A DNA stretch of 10,782 bases from Bacteroides sp. (GTDB lineage Bacteria > Bacteroidota > Bacteroidia > Bacteroidales > Bacteroidaceae). Under the pieces are notes generated by a model. That model was given only the letters and a program-made list of their open reading frames with translations, searched no databases and was not told the origin of the DNA. The stretch lies in NCBI GenBank assembly GCA_019412865.1, contig DXOJ01000487.1:1-10782 (forward strand). The letters run 5' to 3'. Shown here one piece after another: positions 1-5,409 of the stretch; position 1 is the first letter of the stretch; each line of letters begins with the position of its first letter. Made by a program: the position numbers and the translations under genes.

Positions 1-291
1 ATACATGAATAACATCTATGTGAAATCTAAAAAGTGCAGAATTTCCCGTTTTTGAACCTGTTTTTGTCTCAAAAAACAGAAAAACACTGTATTTGAAGGG
101 TAATTTTTGCTCATCCTCACTACAAAGCACTTAAAAACAAGAGAATAAGCATAAACGGGTACGTATTCTTTTTTTTAGTCACACACCGAAGACCGAGCCG
201 CTCAGAAGGCAAAAGGCGATTGCCTCACCCCTCAAAATGTGAAATATGACTAAATGTATTAATATTAGCAAAACGCCGCACCTTTAGAGAC
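1..291. other. Non-coding stretch downstream of the late operon
   Basis: I see no convincing gene on either strand; the longest minus-strand reading from an ATG near position 114 gives only about 32 residues of unremarkable composition. The stretch holds an AT-rich inverted repeat, CTGTTTTT (58-65) with AAAAACAG (72-79). It also holds a near-palindrome AGGCGATTGCCT (214-225) that resembles the GGCAATTGCC elements at 326-341 and 4143-4155. The next phage gene, possibly the portal, would lie to the left of the window. Confidence 0.5.
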
Positions 292-322
292 AAAAAAAGA
301 CCGATTCTCATTAAGATCGGTC
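292..322 (-). terminator. Rho-independent terminator after large terminase
   Basis: Read on the minus strand, GACCGAT and ATCGGTC (316-322 and 299-305) form a 7-bp perfect stem with a 10-nt loop, followed at once by seven T (292-298). It starts about 20 bases after the terminase stop codon, so it ends the long leftward late transcript. Confidence 0.85.
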
Positions 323-325
323 CAC

Positions 326-341
326 AAAGGCAATTGCCTTT
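326..341. repeat. 16-bp perfect palindrome AAAGGCAATTGCCTTT
   Basis: This exact palindrome lies between the terminase stop codon and its terminator. A 19-nt stretch containing it (319-337) matches 4135-4153 at 17 of 19 positions. A degenerate version is at 214-225. It could be a protein-binding site or part of a compound terminator. Function unknown. Confidence 0.55.
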
Positions 342-342
342 A

Positions 343-2058
343 TTAGTCTCCAGTATCATCGAAGCCTGGCACGTAGGGATTGGCACTGTTTGCCTTGCCC
401 TTACCACGGATAGCACGCCGCCACTGCTTACGCATCATCAGATACTTAAAGGCATCAGAGAAGTTTGTTGATAGCATTGGCAGCTTCTTAGGCGCAAGCT
501 TCTCAGACTTCTTTATCTTATACACAATCTTTTGTTGTCCCTTATATCGAATACCTGCCGGTGCTTTCTCTATGCTGGATACAGCCTCTTTGCAGTTAAT
601 AGAATCAATAAGGAGGATAGGCAATGCTTTATTTTCTCCCTTCATCAACTCTAACATGAAATCGTATTCTTCATCCTGGCGAATATTAGCCTGCTTACGA
701 CTCATAAGGTTAACCATCCATCCTGTCCGGTTACCCTCCCCGTCTATCTCGATGGCTTCTTTCAACTTACGTGCATAGTCTTCCTTTTGCTTTTCAAAGT
801 TGTTACCGGCACGGTCATAGTAAAGATTCAGTTCTTTTTCCTCATGGTTAAGGAAAAAGCCCAAGAATTGATCCGCCAATTCTCTAAACCAATTGGGCGG
901 TAATTCGTAGAAATTCTTATGCATTCGATAATAAGCACCATCTTCTTGTCCGACAATTAAAGATAGTTGATTACCAAAATCTACGCCTGCATCTATCGGG
1001 CTATTATGATGCAAGAACCGAAGCTCCCTTGAATTGACTGCCGGTTCTCCGAAGCTTGTACCATCAGTATATTTATGTTTTTCAGAGAAAGCCACATAAA
1101 AGCGGATATCCCGGCGAAGTCCCGGCCGCATACCCACGACTGACTTCTTGAATTCGTGCAATTCCAGTGTACCATTAAAGAGTTGCTTTATGTAGCCAAT
1201 TGTCAGAATGTCAATATTAGTAAAGCTGGAAGCATTGATAAAATAGGTTTTTCCTTTCCGCATCTTAAGCAAGGCGGTTTCATAATAGAGTATCTTCTTT
1301 TTAAGTCTTCTTATTTTATCAAGAGAAGGTTTTTCCTTGTTTTCTTCCCGTACTAGCTTGATACGTAAATCATTCAATTCGCCTGCCGCCTGAACTATCT
1401 TTATAATAAACTCCGGTTGCATCAGTTTAACATAGCGGAAATACCAGTCATACTCTCCTTCCAAGATGTCCGGCATATCTGTAGTAATAGTTACCCCTAA
1501 GAAATAATGACTATGCCCGTAACGGATAGCATCACCACGTAGAATCGGCATAGCTCTATTAACCTTCTTGTCCTGATCGTATTTGGCTTCGTCAAAGAAC
1601 AAATGAACGACCGATTTACCGGCCAGCAAAGACGGATGATCCAGTGATCCTAAAAAGATAATGGTCCCGTTCCAAAATGAGATCGTATTTTTATATTCAT
1701 CTACTATTATACTACACCTTTTCCGCCAAGACTCAGGCGGCCTTTTATTCGATATATAATGTACACCATCATATAACCCCATCAACTCCCAACCTTTTTT
1801 CACCGCCGGCATAATATTATCCGTTAAATTTGTGTATGTGTTGCCAGCAAAGGCAAGCGGTGCGCCTGGCATATCATAAACACAATCAGCAACACGCCTA
1901 GCTTGTATCACTGTACTTTTAGCCATACCACGACCAGCGGTTACTATCAGATTGGTAGTATCTATCCAATCAGTCAGGACTTTAATGATATGCGAATATC
2001 TGATATCAATATCATCGGTATTAATCTTCCGTATCGTCTTCACTGAATTCTTCGGCAT
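343..2058 (-). CDS. terL: Phage terminase large subunit (packaging ATPase/nuclease)
   Basis: This is the motor that pumps DNA into the prohead and cuts concatemers. Numbering is from the ATG at 2058 (571 aa, a usual length for TerL); a TTG two codons earlier (2064) is possible. The N-terminal ATPase shows a Walker A-like GRGMAKST at residues 42-49 (Lys47) and a Walker B VVHLFFDE at 150-157 (Asp156, catalytic Glu157). A likely coupling motif with a TTD triplet follows near 190-195. The C-terminal RNase H-like nuclease shows the expected three acidic residues: Asp360 in VDFGN, Asp415 in YYDRAGN and Asp535 in NFSDAFKYL. Walker A has Ala where the last Gly is usual. The start overlaps the 226-aa gene by 38 bases, which suggests translational coupling. 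It is the last gene before a terminator. The motif set makes the call firm. Confidence 0.93.
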   Translation of the reverse strand: MPKNSVKTIRKINTDDIDIRYSHIIKVLTDWIDTTNLIVTAGRGMAKSTVIQARRVADCVYDMPGAPLAFAGNTYTNLTDNIMPAVKKGWELMGLYDGVHYISNKRPPESWRKRCSIIVDEYKNTISFWNGTIIFLGSLDHPSLLAGKSVVHLFFDEAKYDQDKKVNRAMPILRGDAIRYGHSHYFLGVTITTDMPDILEGEYDWYFRYVKLMQPEFIIKIVQAAGELNDLRIKLVREENKEKPSLDKIRRLKKKILYYETALLKMRKGKTYFINASSFTNIDILTIGYIKQLFNGTLELHEFKKSVVGMRPGLRRDIRFYVAFSEKHKYTDGTSFGEPAVNSRELRFLHHNSPIDAGVDFGNQLSLIVGQEDGAYYRMHKNFYELPPNWFRELADQFLGFFLNHEEKELNLYYDRAGNNFEKQKEDYARKLKEAIEIDGEGNRTGWMVNLMSRKQANIRQDEEYDFMLELMKGENKALPILLIDSINCKEAVSSIEKAPAGIRYKGQQKIVYKIKKSEKLAPKKLPMLSTNFSDAFKYLMMRKQWRRAIRGKGKANSANPYVPGFDDTGD

Positions 2059-2701
2059 CTTCAAGCATTCGTTTTTTAAGATTAAACTTATTAATTTGGG
2101 CGTCCTCCTTCAGACGTTCGCGTACAATAACCGGTATATCAGGAATATCATTTATAAACTCTTCCAATTCCCTACGATCAGTATCAGGTACTCCCAAATC
2201 TGAACGTTTGGTTGTATAAAGAACAACCTGTTTCCTATTTAATAACTCTTCCGGGATCTCCGTTTCAGTAGAAGCGAAACGCAGTCTTAATTTTGCGGCA
2301 CGTTCCAAGATACGCGAAGCTTCTTCACCCTTCCCCATCAGGAACATAGAATCAGCCCACTTCTCCATTTTTTCAGCATACAGATTCGCAAAAGCTTCCG
2401 GGCGTATATTCTCATCTGTATAAAAGAAATTGATAGAATCAGCATAAACCTGTCTGGCCATCCAGTCAGACAGCCCGTAAATATCAGATTTCAAAAGCTT
2501 AATGATACCGGCTTTAGTAATAACCTTCCCATTATACCTCATCCTAGCTCTTAAGCCCCTCACCATTTCCATAAGCTCATAGTAAGCCCGTTCAGCTTCC
2601 GGCAAAGCTTCCAAATCACCGGTTGACAACATGCGTGTGATCTGATTAAGATCCACCCGTTCAAAATCTATCCTTGTCGGTTTAACTAAGTTCATCTTCA
2701 T
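2021..2701 (-). CDS. Phage protein of unknown function between the terminase genes
   Basis: 226 aa from the ATG at 2701. That start is chosen because GGAG (2709-2712) sits 7 bases before it; a TTG at 2716 would add five residues. The protein is mostly helical and charged. Residues about 58-92 (KVITKAGIIKLL, then a segment rich in Trp, Tyr and Phe) could form a helix-turn-helix-like bundle. Residues 105-142 are a predicted amphipathic helix region with Glu, Lys and Arg, and the last 15 residues are strongly acidic. It overlaps the probable small terminase by 20 bases and the large terminase by 38 bases, so it is very likely made with them. An accessory packaging role, or part of the small-subunit function, is an inference from position. 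I do not recognise a named family. Confidence 0.85.
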   Translation of the reverse strand: MKMNLVKPTRIDFERVDLNQITRMLSTGDLEALPEAERAYYELMEMVRGLRARMRYNGKVITKAGIIKLLKSDIYGLSDWMARQVYADSINFFYTDENIRPEAFANLYAEKMEKWADSMFLMGKGEEASRILERAAKLRLRFASTETEIPEELLNRKQVVLYTTKRSDLGVPDTDRRELEEFINDIPDIPVIVRERLKEDAQINKFNLKKRMLEDAEEFSEDDTED

Positions 2702-3014
2702 CGATTTGCTCCACAATTATTTCAAATGTCCGTCTTCTGTTCACCTTCTCCAGTTGTTGAATAGCAACTATATTACCCTCTTCGGCCTGTTCGTGCAGTT
2801 TCATTTCCGGATTAGCCCTGGAAACCAATATGCCCTGGCGGATTACTCCGTTAATCGTTGTGCCTTCGATATATGCATCTTTGACAAAAGAATCAATATC
2901 TACGCCTAGATATATTGCTATCTCTTTAGGACTGTACCCTAGGGCTGCCATGCGTTGTATATCTCCCCTTTGTTCTGTATTGAAGAAGAAAGAGTCTACC
3001 GGTAAGTTATCCAT
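2682..3014 (-). CDS. terS: Probable phage terminase small subunit
   Basis: 110 aa starting at ATG 3014. Residues about 15-46 (IQRMAALGYSPKEIAIYLGV followed by a second helix) read as a helix-turn-helix, the DNA-recognition fold of small terminase subunits. The segment 72-95 (LHEQAEEGNIVAIQQLEKVN) resembles the oligomerisation-helix region often found after it, and the tail is acidic. The short length, HTH at the N-terminus and position two genes before the large terminase support recognition of packaging sites as its role. Its first 8 bases overlap the end of the upstream 38-codon ORF. There is no Shine-Dalgarno; the upstream bases are AT-rich, as is common in Bacteroides. It could instead be another small HTH regulator. 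Confidence 0.7.
   Translation of the reverse strand: MDNLPVDSFFFNTEQRGDIQRMAALGYSPKEIAIYLGVDIDSFVKDAYIEGTTINGVIRQGILVSRANPEMKLHEQAEEGNIVAIQQLEKVNRRRTFEIIVEQIDEDELS
2709..2712 (-). promoter_or_regulatory. Ribosome binding site deciding the start of the 226-aa gene
   Basis: On the minus strand GGAG is followed by 7 bases and then ATG (2701). This favours 2701 over the upstream TTG at 2716, which the GGAG would overlap or follow. Confidence 0.6.
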
Positions 3015-3123
3015 TATTTAAAATATTTAGACGTTCATAATCAGACTGAATCTCAATACCTATTTTGCGGGCCTGAACCCCAACTTCAGAACGATCGCAC
3101 GGATGGGAAAAGCGGGCATTCAT
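3007..3123 (-). CDS. Putative 38-aa small ORF upstream of terS
   Basis: From ATG 3123 the frame encodes 38 residues beginning MNARFSHPCDRSEVGVQARK and ending ERLNILNNG, then TAA at 3007-3009. It fills the gap between the 311-aa gene (stop at 3171) and the probable small terminase. Its stop codon lies just inside that gene, with an 8-base overlap around the ATG at 3014, as in coupled operon genes. Composition is balanced and protein-like. There is no Shine-Dalgarno. The start codon lies in the loop of a 9-bp hairpin (3109-3145). I do not recognise the family; the case rests on position, overlap and composition. Confidence 0.45.
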   Translation of the reverse strand: MNARFSHPCDRSEVGVQARKIGIEIQSDYERLNILNNG

Positions 3124-3145
3124 AGTTAACCATGCAGCCCGCTTT
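3109..3145 (-). other. GC-rich hairpin spanning the small-ORF start
   Basis: On the minus strand AAAGCGGGC (3145-3137) pairs perfectly with GCCCGCTTT (3117-3109) around a 19-nt loop, and another T and CCC follow. The loop contains the ATG at 3123. It could be a weak intrinsic terminator for the 311-aa gene or a structure that controls initiation of the 38-codon ORF. The long loop and short T run argue against an efficient terminator. Confidence 0.5.
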
Positions 3146-3170
3146 ATTTCCAGCCTGTAAAGATGGAAAC

Positions 3171-4106
3171 TTAGTTTTTTTTTCTTGCTTCGATTTCCTT
3201 ATCCAGCATGTCTTTCTTATTGCTCCACTTATCGATCTTTTCCTGGGCTTTGGCTTTCTTTTCATCGTTATCTGCTTTATCCAAGTCTTTTTTGCCCTTA
3301 GAGATATTCGATTTGGCATTATTCAGTTGCTTCACTATATCCAAATCTGATAACGCAGATATTTCGTTTCTTTCAGCTAGTTCTTGCATTATCTTTGCTT
3401 TCCCTAAGATCTTATGATTTTCCCGGTAATATTCCAGTTCTTCCCACATTTCCCGGTTGTCCAGATAGTTTTCTACTGCTGCCTTTGCCCATCTGAAAGT
3501 TTCTTCACTCGCAACATCATTCGGTGTATTGGCTAACATCTCGTGACTTTCCCGGTATAAGTCATAAGCCGAAAACATGTCCGATACCAATATCTTAAAC
3601 TCGTTCGGACAGTCCTTTTCATTCAGGAAGGGAAATTCTTCCCGGAAACGAATTGTCTTACGTACTGTTTCCGGTACCTCACAATATTTAGATTTTGCTT
3701 CTTCCAGTTCTTGTTCCAGCTCGTCTACCTTATCCTGGTTTTCGTCCGCAGACAATACCTTTTCGATAAATTCATCACTGACAAGCTCTTCAACGATAAC
3801 ACCGAAACGTTCGGCCAGCTCAATGAGGGAATCGTCTACATACGTCTTTGGCAAAACAGATTTTACGGTTTCCGGTATCGGTTCCGGCTTTTTGTATGCA
3901 GTTCTACGCATCGAAGCAAAATCCATTTCCGATAAACCGGCAAGTTTACGCAACTCTTCAAAAAGAGATCCTTTAGTCATTTCACATTCTCCAATCTGCC
4001 GAAATTTAGCCTTCAACATACGATTCACTCCGAATATTTCATAAAGTGCCACGCCTTCCGCGAAGTTTCTAGGCCCTTGTAAATAGGAAATAATTTGTTC
4101 TTTCAT
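3171..4106 (-). CDS. Phage protein of unknown function with coiled-coil C-terminus
   Basis: 311 aa from ATG 4106, with no Shine-Dalgarno and AT-rich upstream bases. It is almost entirely helical and highly charged. Residues 120-142 form a short acidic heptad-rich stretch (ELEQELEEAK), and residues 255-311 a long lysine-rich coiled coil ending KEIEARKKN. The middle (155-235) is rich in Phe, Tyr, Trp and Glu. There is no signal peptide or membrane segment, so it is cytoplasmic or virion-internal. It is the first gene after the terminator at 4167-4195, so it needs its own promoter or read-through; AACCTTTG (on the minus strand at 4138-4131) is one mismatch from the sigma-ABfr -7 element. It precedes the terminase genes. 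A scaffold, chaperone or packaging accessory role would be guesswork. Confidence 0.85.
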   Translation of the reverse strand: MKEQIISYLQGPRNFAEGVALYEIFGVNRMLKAKFRQIGECEMTKGSLFEELRKLAGLSEMDFASMRRTAYKKPEPIPETVKSVLPKTYVDDSLIELAERFGVIVEELVSDEFIEKVLSADENQDKVDELEQELEEAKSKYCEVPETVRKTIRFREEFPFLNEKDCPNEFKILVSDMFSAYDLYRESHEMLANTPNDVASEETFRWAKAAVENYLDNREMWEELEYYRENHKILGKAKIMQELAERNEISALSDLDIVKQLNNAKSNISKGKKDLDKADNDEKKAKAQEKIDKWSNKKDMLDKEIEARKKN

Positions 4107-4134
4107 TTGATTTATTTATTAAGTGAGACACAAA

Positions 4135-4155
4135 GGTTCAAAAAGGCAATTGCTT
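4135..4155 (-). repeat. GGCAATTGC element and possible promoter of the 311-aa gene
   Basis: The 19 bases at 4135-4153 match 319-337 at 17 positions, including the core GGCAATTGC. On the minus strand the core sits just upstream of AACCTTTG (4138-4131), a near match to TAnnTTTG. The element would therefore lie in the spacer of a promoter for the 311-aa gene. No clear TTTG -33 element is present, so the promoter call is weak. Confidence 0.35.
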
Positions 4156-4166
4156 GGTAAAGGACT

Positions 4167-4195
4167 AAAAAAGGGATACCCGAGCGGATATCCCT
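4167..4195 (-). terminator. Rho-independent terminator closing the accessory cassette
   Basis: On the minus strand GGGATA (4194-4189) pairs with TATCCC (4178-4173). An outer T-A pair and two inner pairs beyond one mismatch extend the stem, and six T (4172-4167) follow. It lies 18 bases after the stop of the 81-aa gene and separates the accessory cassette from the packaging genes. Confidence 0.8.
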
Positions 4196-4212
4196 ACATG
4201 TATCATTGAAGT

Positions 4213-4458
4213 TTATTTATCTTCCGGCAATAATTTCACTAAGTTCTCCTTCATTTGCCGAAGGCTGTATATGAGTTTTAACATACCGCCGCCATCCATA
4301 TCATCGGCATAACCAATCATTTCGGAAACTCTAAAGAGATAATCAATAGTCTTTTCCAGTGTTTGGCAGTCTATTTCCGCTCCATCAGCTTGATAATCTT
4401 TCAAAGCATCCAGAACCTGTTGATCTATTATTACGGTATTGATATTAAGAGTTTCCAT
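4213..4458 (-). CDS. Small acidic protein of unknown function (81 aa)
   Basis: 81 aa from ATG 4458, chosen because AGGAGG (4464-4469) lies 5 bases before it; a longer reading to 4566 has no such site. The protein is helical and acidic, with two likely helices at about 12-22 and 33-50, a flexible DDMDGGG at 52-58 and a C-terminal helix 59-76. There is no signal peptide or membrane segment, so it is probably cytoplasmic. It overlaps the end of the small membrane protein gene by 14 bases and is followed by a terminator, so the two are probably co-expressed. I recognise no family. Confidence 0.75.
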   Translation of the reverse strand: METLNINTVIIDQQVLDALKDYQADGAEIDCQTLEKTIDYLFRVSEMIGYADDMDGGGMLKLIYSLRQMKENLVKLLPEDK

Positions 4459-4687
4459 TTTGCCCTCCTTTTTTGGCTTTAAGCACACAATAAACGGCAC
4501 CGATAATACATGGCGGAAAGATGAATGTAAGGCAGAAACAGGCAATTGCTGAGACATAGTAAGCATCCGAGGATGTTTTCACTTCGCAGTCTGAGAGACT
4601 ACGGAAATAACGCTCCATGAGCGTGTTAGTGTCCGATTGGGTACGGAACGAGGGCACGTAGTTGGTGCCGGTGAATTGTTTTTTCAT
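4445..4687 (-). CDS. Small membrane protein of unknown function (80 aa)
   Basis: 80 aa from ATG 4687. The first 43 residues are polar. Residues about 44-69 form one long hydrophobic segment with three Cys and a central Pro-Pro (YYVSAIACFCLTFIFPPC, then IIGAVYCVL), followed by a positively charged tail KAKKGG. That fits a single-pass inner-membrane protein with the C-terminus in the cytoplasm, or a hairpin bent at the two prolines. Upstream in-frame starts exist (ATG 4744, TTG 4759), but they would place the 17-nt repeat inside the coding region. The gene lies in the accessory cassette with a lipoprotein gene, a pairing seen in phage-encoded envelope modification or superinfection exclusion; that role is inference. 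A holin-like function is an alternative. Confidence 0.65.
   Translation of the reverse strand: MKKQFTGTNYVPSFRTQSDTNTLMERYFRSLSDCEVKTSSDAYYVSAIACFCLTFIFPPCIIGAVYCVLKAKKGGQNGNS
4464..4469 (-). promoter_or_regulatory. Strong Shine-Dalgarno AGGAGG of the 81-aa gene
   Basis: On the minus strand AAAAGGAGG is followed by GCAAA and ATG. It is the strongest ribosome binding site in the window and lies in the last codons of the preceding membrane protein gene. It fixes the start at 4458. Confidence 0.75.
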
Positions 4688-4855
4688 TTTGATGATGGTT
4701 TTTGCATATAGGCAGTTTAGTTTAAAGACAAAAGCGGCTGCCATATCCCAAGTCTGCAAAAACCATCATCATTCGACTCCGAAGAGCAAAATCTGAAAAG
4801 GGAAAGACAACCGCCTATATAAATAAGTTCACAATAGGACATAAAAAAAGCCCAT

Positions 4856-4885
4856 AAAAATTTGAGCTGTACCGTAGCTGCTCAA
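4856..4885 (-). terminator. Terminator or attenuator between promoter and small membrane gene
   Basis: On the minus strand TTGAGC (4885-4880) pairs with GCTCAA (4867-4862), a 12-base loop between them can add a pair or two, and five T (4860-4856) follow. A second run of seven T is at 4849-4843. It lies about 30 bases downstream of the expected start site and about 170 bases before the next ATG, so it could attenuate transcription into that gene. Confidence 0.5.
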
Positions 4886-4914
4886 TCGGTATCGAATACG
4901 ATAATGGTTTTTGC
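4856..4914 (-). ncRNA. Candidate small RNA or attenuated leader RNA
   Basis: A transcript from the consensus promoter at 4919-4949 would begin near 4914, immediately at box A. It would contain a small hairpin (GTAT, 3-nt loop, ATAC at 4899-4889) and end at the hairpin and T run at 4856-4885, giving about 58 nt. Its 5' end would be exposed and complementary to box B. It may act on its own or be the prematurely terminated leader of the small membrane protein gene. No RNA family is recognised. Confidence 0.4.
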
Positions 4915-4918
4915 ACTA

Positions 4919-4949
4919 CAAATGTACGGATAATATTTGTAATGACAAA
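4919..4949 (-). promoter_or_regulatory. Consensus Bacteroides sigma-ABfr promoter
   Basis: On the minus strand TTTG (4949-4946), exactly 19 bases, then TACATTTG (4926-4919): a full match to the known TTTG-N19-21-TAnnTTTG consensus. It starts 15 bases after the lipoprotein stop codon and fires toward the leader repeats and the small membrane protein gene. Confidence 0.75.
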
Positions 4950-4963
4950 CAAATTTCTTCATT

Positions 4964-5299
4964 TTAATCAATAGGATTCACTACAATTTCCCCTTGCGGA
5001 ATATCAGGATCGTTACCTTCCTTCCAATATTTGACAGTTGTACTGACAGTTATCGTATAACCGTTAGATTTTTCTTTAACTGTCGTGGTTAATTTACTAA
5101 CTACTTCTTTTGCCTGTCCTTCTGTTAAATCGCACTGAGTTGTTTTGGATGTTACATATTTGGGGTATCCTGGCATAGAAGGGCTGATAGATGTTGTTTG
5201 TTTTGTTTCAAATACCCAACAATTAGTAGTTTTATCGTCATCGCTACTACACCCTAACATAACCAAAATTGTAAATAGGAATAATAATGCTTTCTTCAT
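4964..5299 (-). CDS. Putative surface-exposed lipoprotein (111 aa)
   Basis: The protein begins MKKALLFLFTILVMLGC, a short signal peptide with a lipobox-like MLGC. Cys17 would be the lipidated residue. It is followed directly by SSDDD, which resembles the acidic lipoprotein export signal that moves lipoproteins to the outer surface in Bacteroidetes. The rest is a small Thr/Ser/Lys-rich, probably beta-stranded domain with two further Cys (27 and 56) that could form a disulphide. It is preceded by its own TACATTTG box and, before that, a strong terminator, so it is expressed independently of the capsid genes. This is typical of a lysogenic-conversion or superinfection-exclusion moron. That role is inference; I recognise no named family. 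Confidence 0.8.
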   Translation of the reverse strand: MKKALLFLFTILVMLGCSSDDDKTTNCWVFETKQTTSISPSMPGYPKYVTSKTTQCDLTEGQAKEVVSKLTTTVKEKSNGYTITVSTTVKYWKEGNDPDIPQGEIVVNPID

Positions 5300-5323
5300 A
5301 CTGCCTTTATTTTAAAGTTTCGA

Positions 5324-5354
5324 CAAATGTAGAGAAAAAGCCTTTACGAAAAAA
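5324..5354 (-). promoter_or_regulatory. Promoter of the lipoprotein gene
   Basis: On the minus strand TACATTTG (5331-5324) is a perfect sigma-ABfr -7 element, identical to the one at 4926-4919. The -33 position at 19-21 bases upstream is TTTT rather than TTTG and overlaps the T run of the preceding terminator. The start site would be about 18-20 bases before the ATG at 5299. Confidence 0.6.
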
Positions 5355-5382
5355 GTCTTACTCAATAAAGAATAAGACTTTT
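5349..5382. terminator. Strong (probably bidirectional) terminator after the 272-aa gene
   Basis: AAAAGTCTTACTC (5351-5363) and GAATAAGACTTTT (5370-5382) form a stem of about 13 bp, with ten perfect outer pairs and one wobble within, around a 6-nt loop. Runs of T follow on the minus strand (5354-5349) and at the end of the right arm on the plus strand. It ends the capsid transcript and marks the upstream edge of the accessory cassette. Confidence 0.85.
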
Positions 5383-5409
5383 AGTTCTACCTATAAAAAT
5401 CAAGGCATA

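Larger units (their letters stand above)
4690..4915 (-). repeat. Three related 16-17 nt boxes (two direct, one inverted) in the leader
   Basis: On the minus strand, box A TGCAAAAACCATTATC is at 4915-4900, box B TGATGATGGTTTTTGCA at 4771-4755 and box C TGCAAAAACCATCATCA at 4706-4690. B and C are perfect 17-nt inverted repeats 48 bases apart. B also pairs with A over 16 bp with one G-U wobble. Box C ends two bases before the ATG at 4687. A second inverted pair, ATATAGGC (4820-4813) and GCCTATAT (4713-4706), interleaves with the first. The arrangement allows mutually exclusive RNA foldings. Confidence 0.85.

Noticed and set aside
380..778. Plus-strand ORF of 132 codons
   Set aside because: It lies wholly inside the large terminase gene, whose motifs fix the true frame on the other strand; no ribosome site or recognisable protein.
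3086..3319. Minus-strand ORF of 77 codons
   Set aside because: Mostly an out-of-frame reading of the lysine-rich end of the 311-aa gene; only its last 16 codons are outside, and the 38-codon frame there is better placed.
3577..4044. Plus-strand ORF of 155 codons
   Set aside because: Antisense to the 311-aa gene, with a Ser-rich composition that comes from reading Glu/Lys-rich coding sequence backwards.
4540..4550. Further copy of GGCAATTGC at about 4541
   Set aside because: It lies in the membrane segment codons (Ala-Ile-Ala) of the small membrane protein and lacks the flanking similarity of the intergenic copies, so it is probably chance.
4690..4771. Invertible promoter (phase-variable switch) flanked by 17-bp inverted repeats
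   Set aside because: The 48-base segment between the repeats has no promoter on either strand that fits the consensus, no recombinase gene is nearby, and the segment is short for a Bacteroides invertible promoter. RNA pairing explains the third box better.
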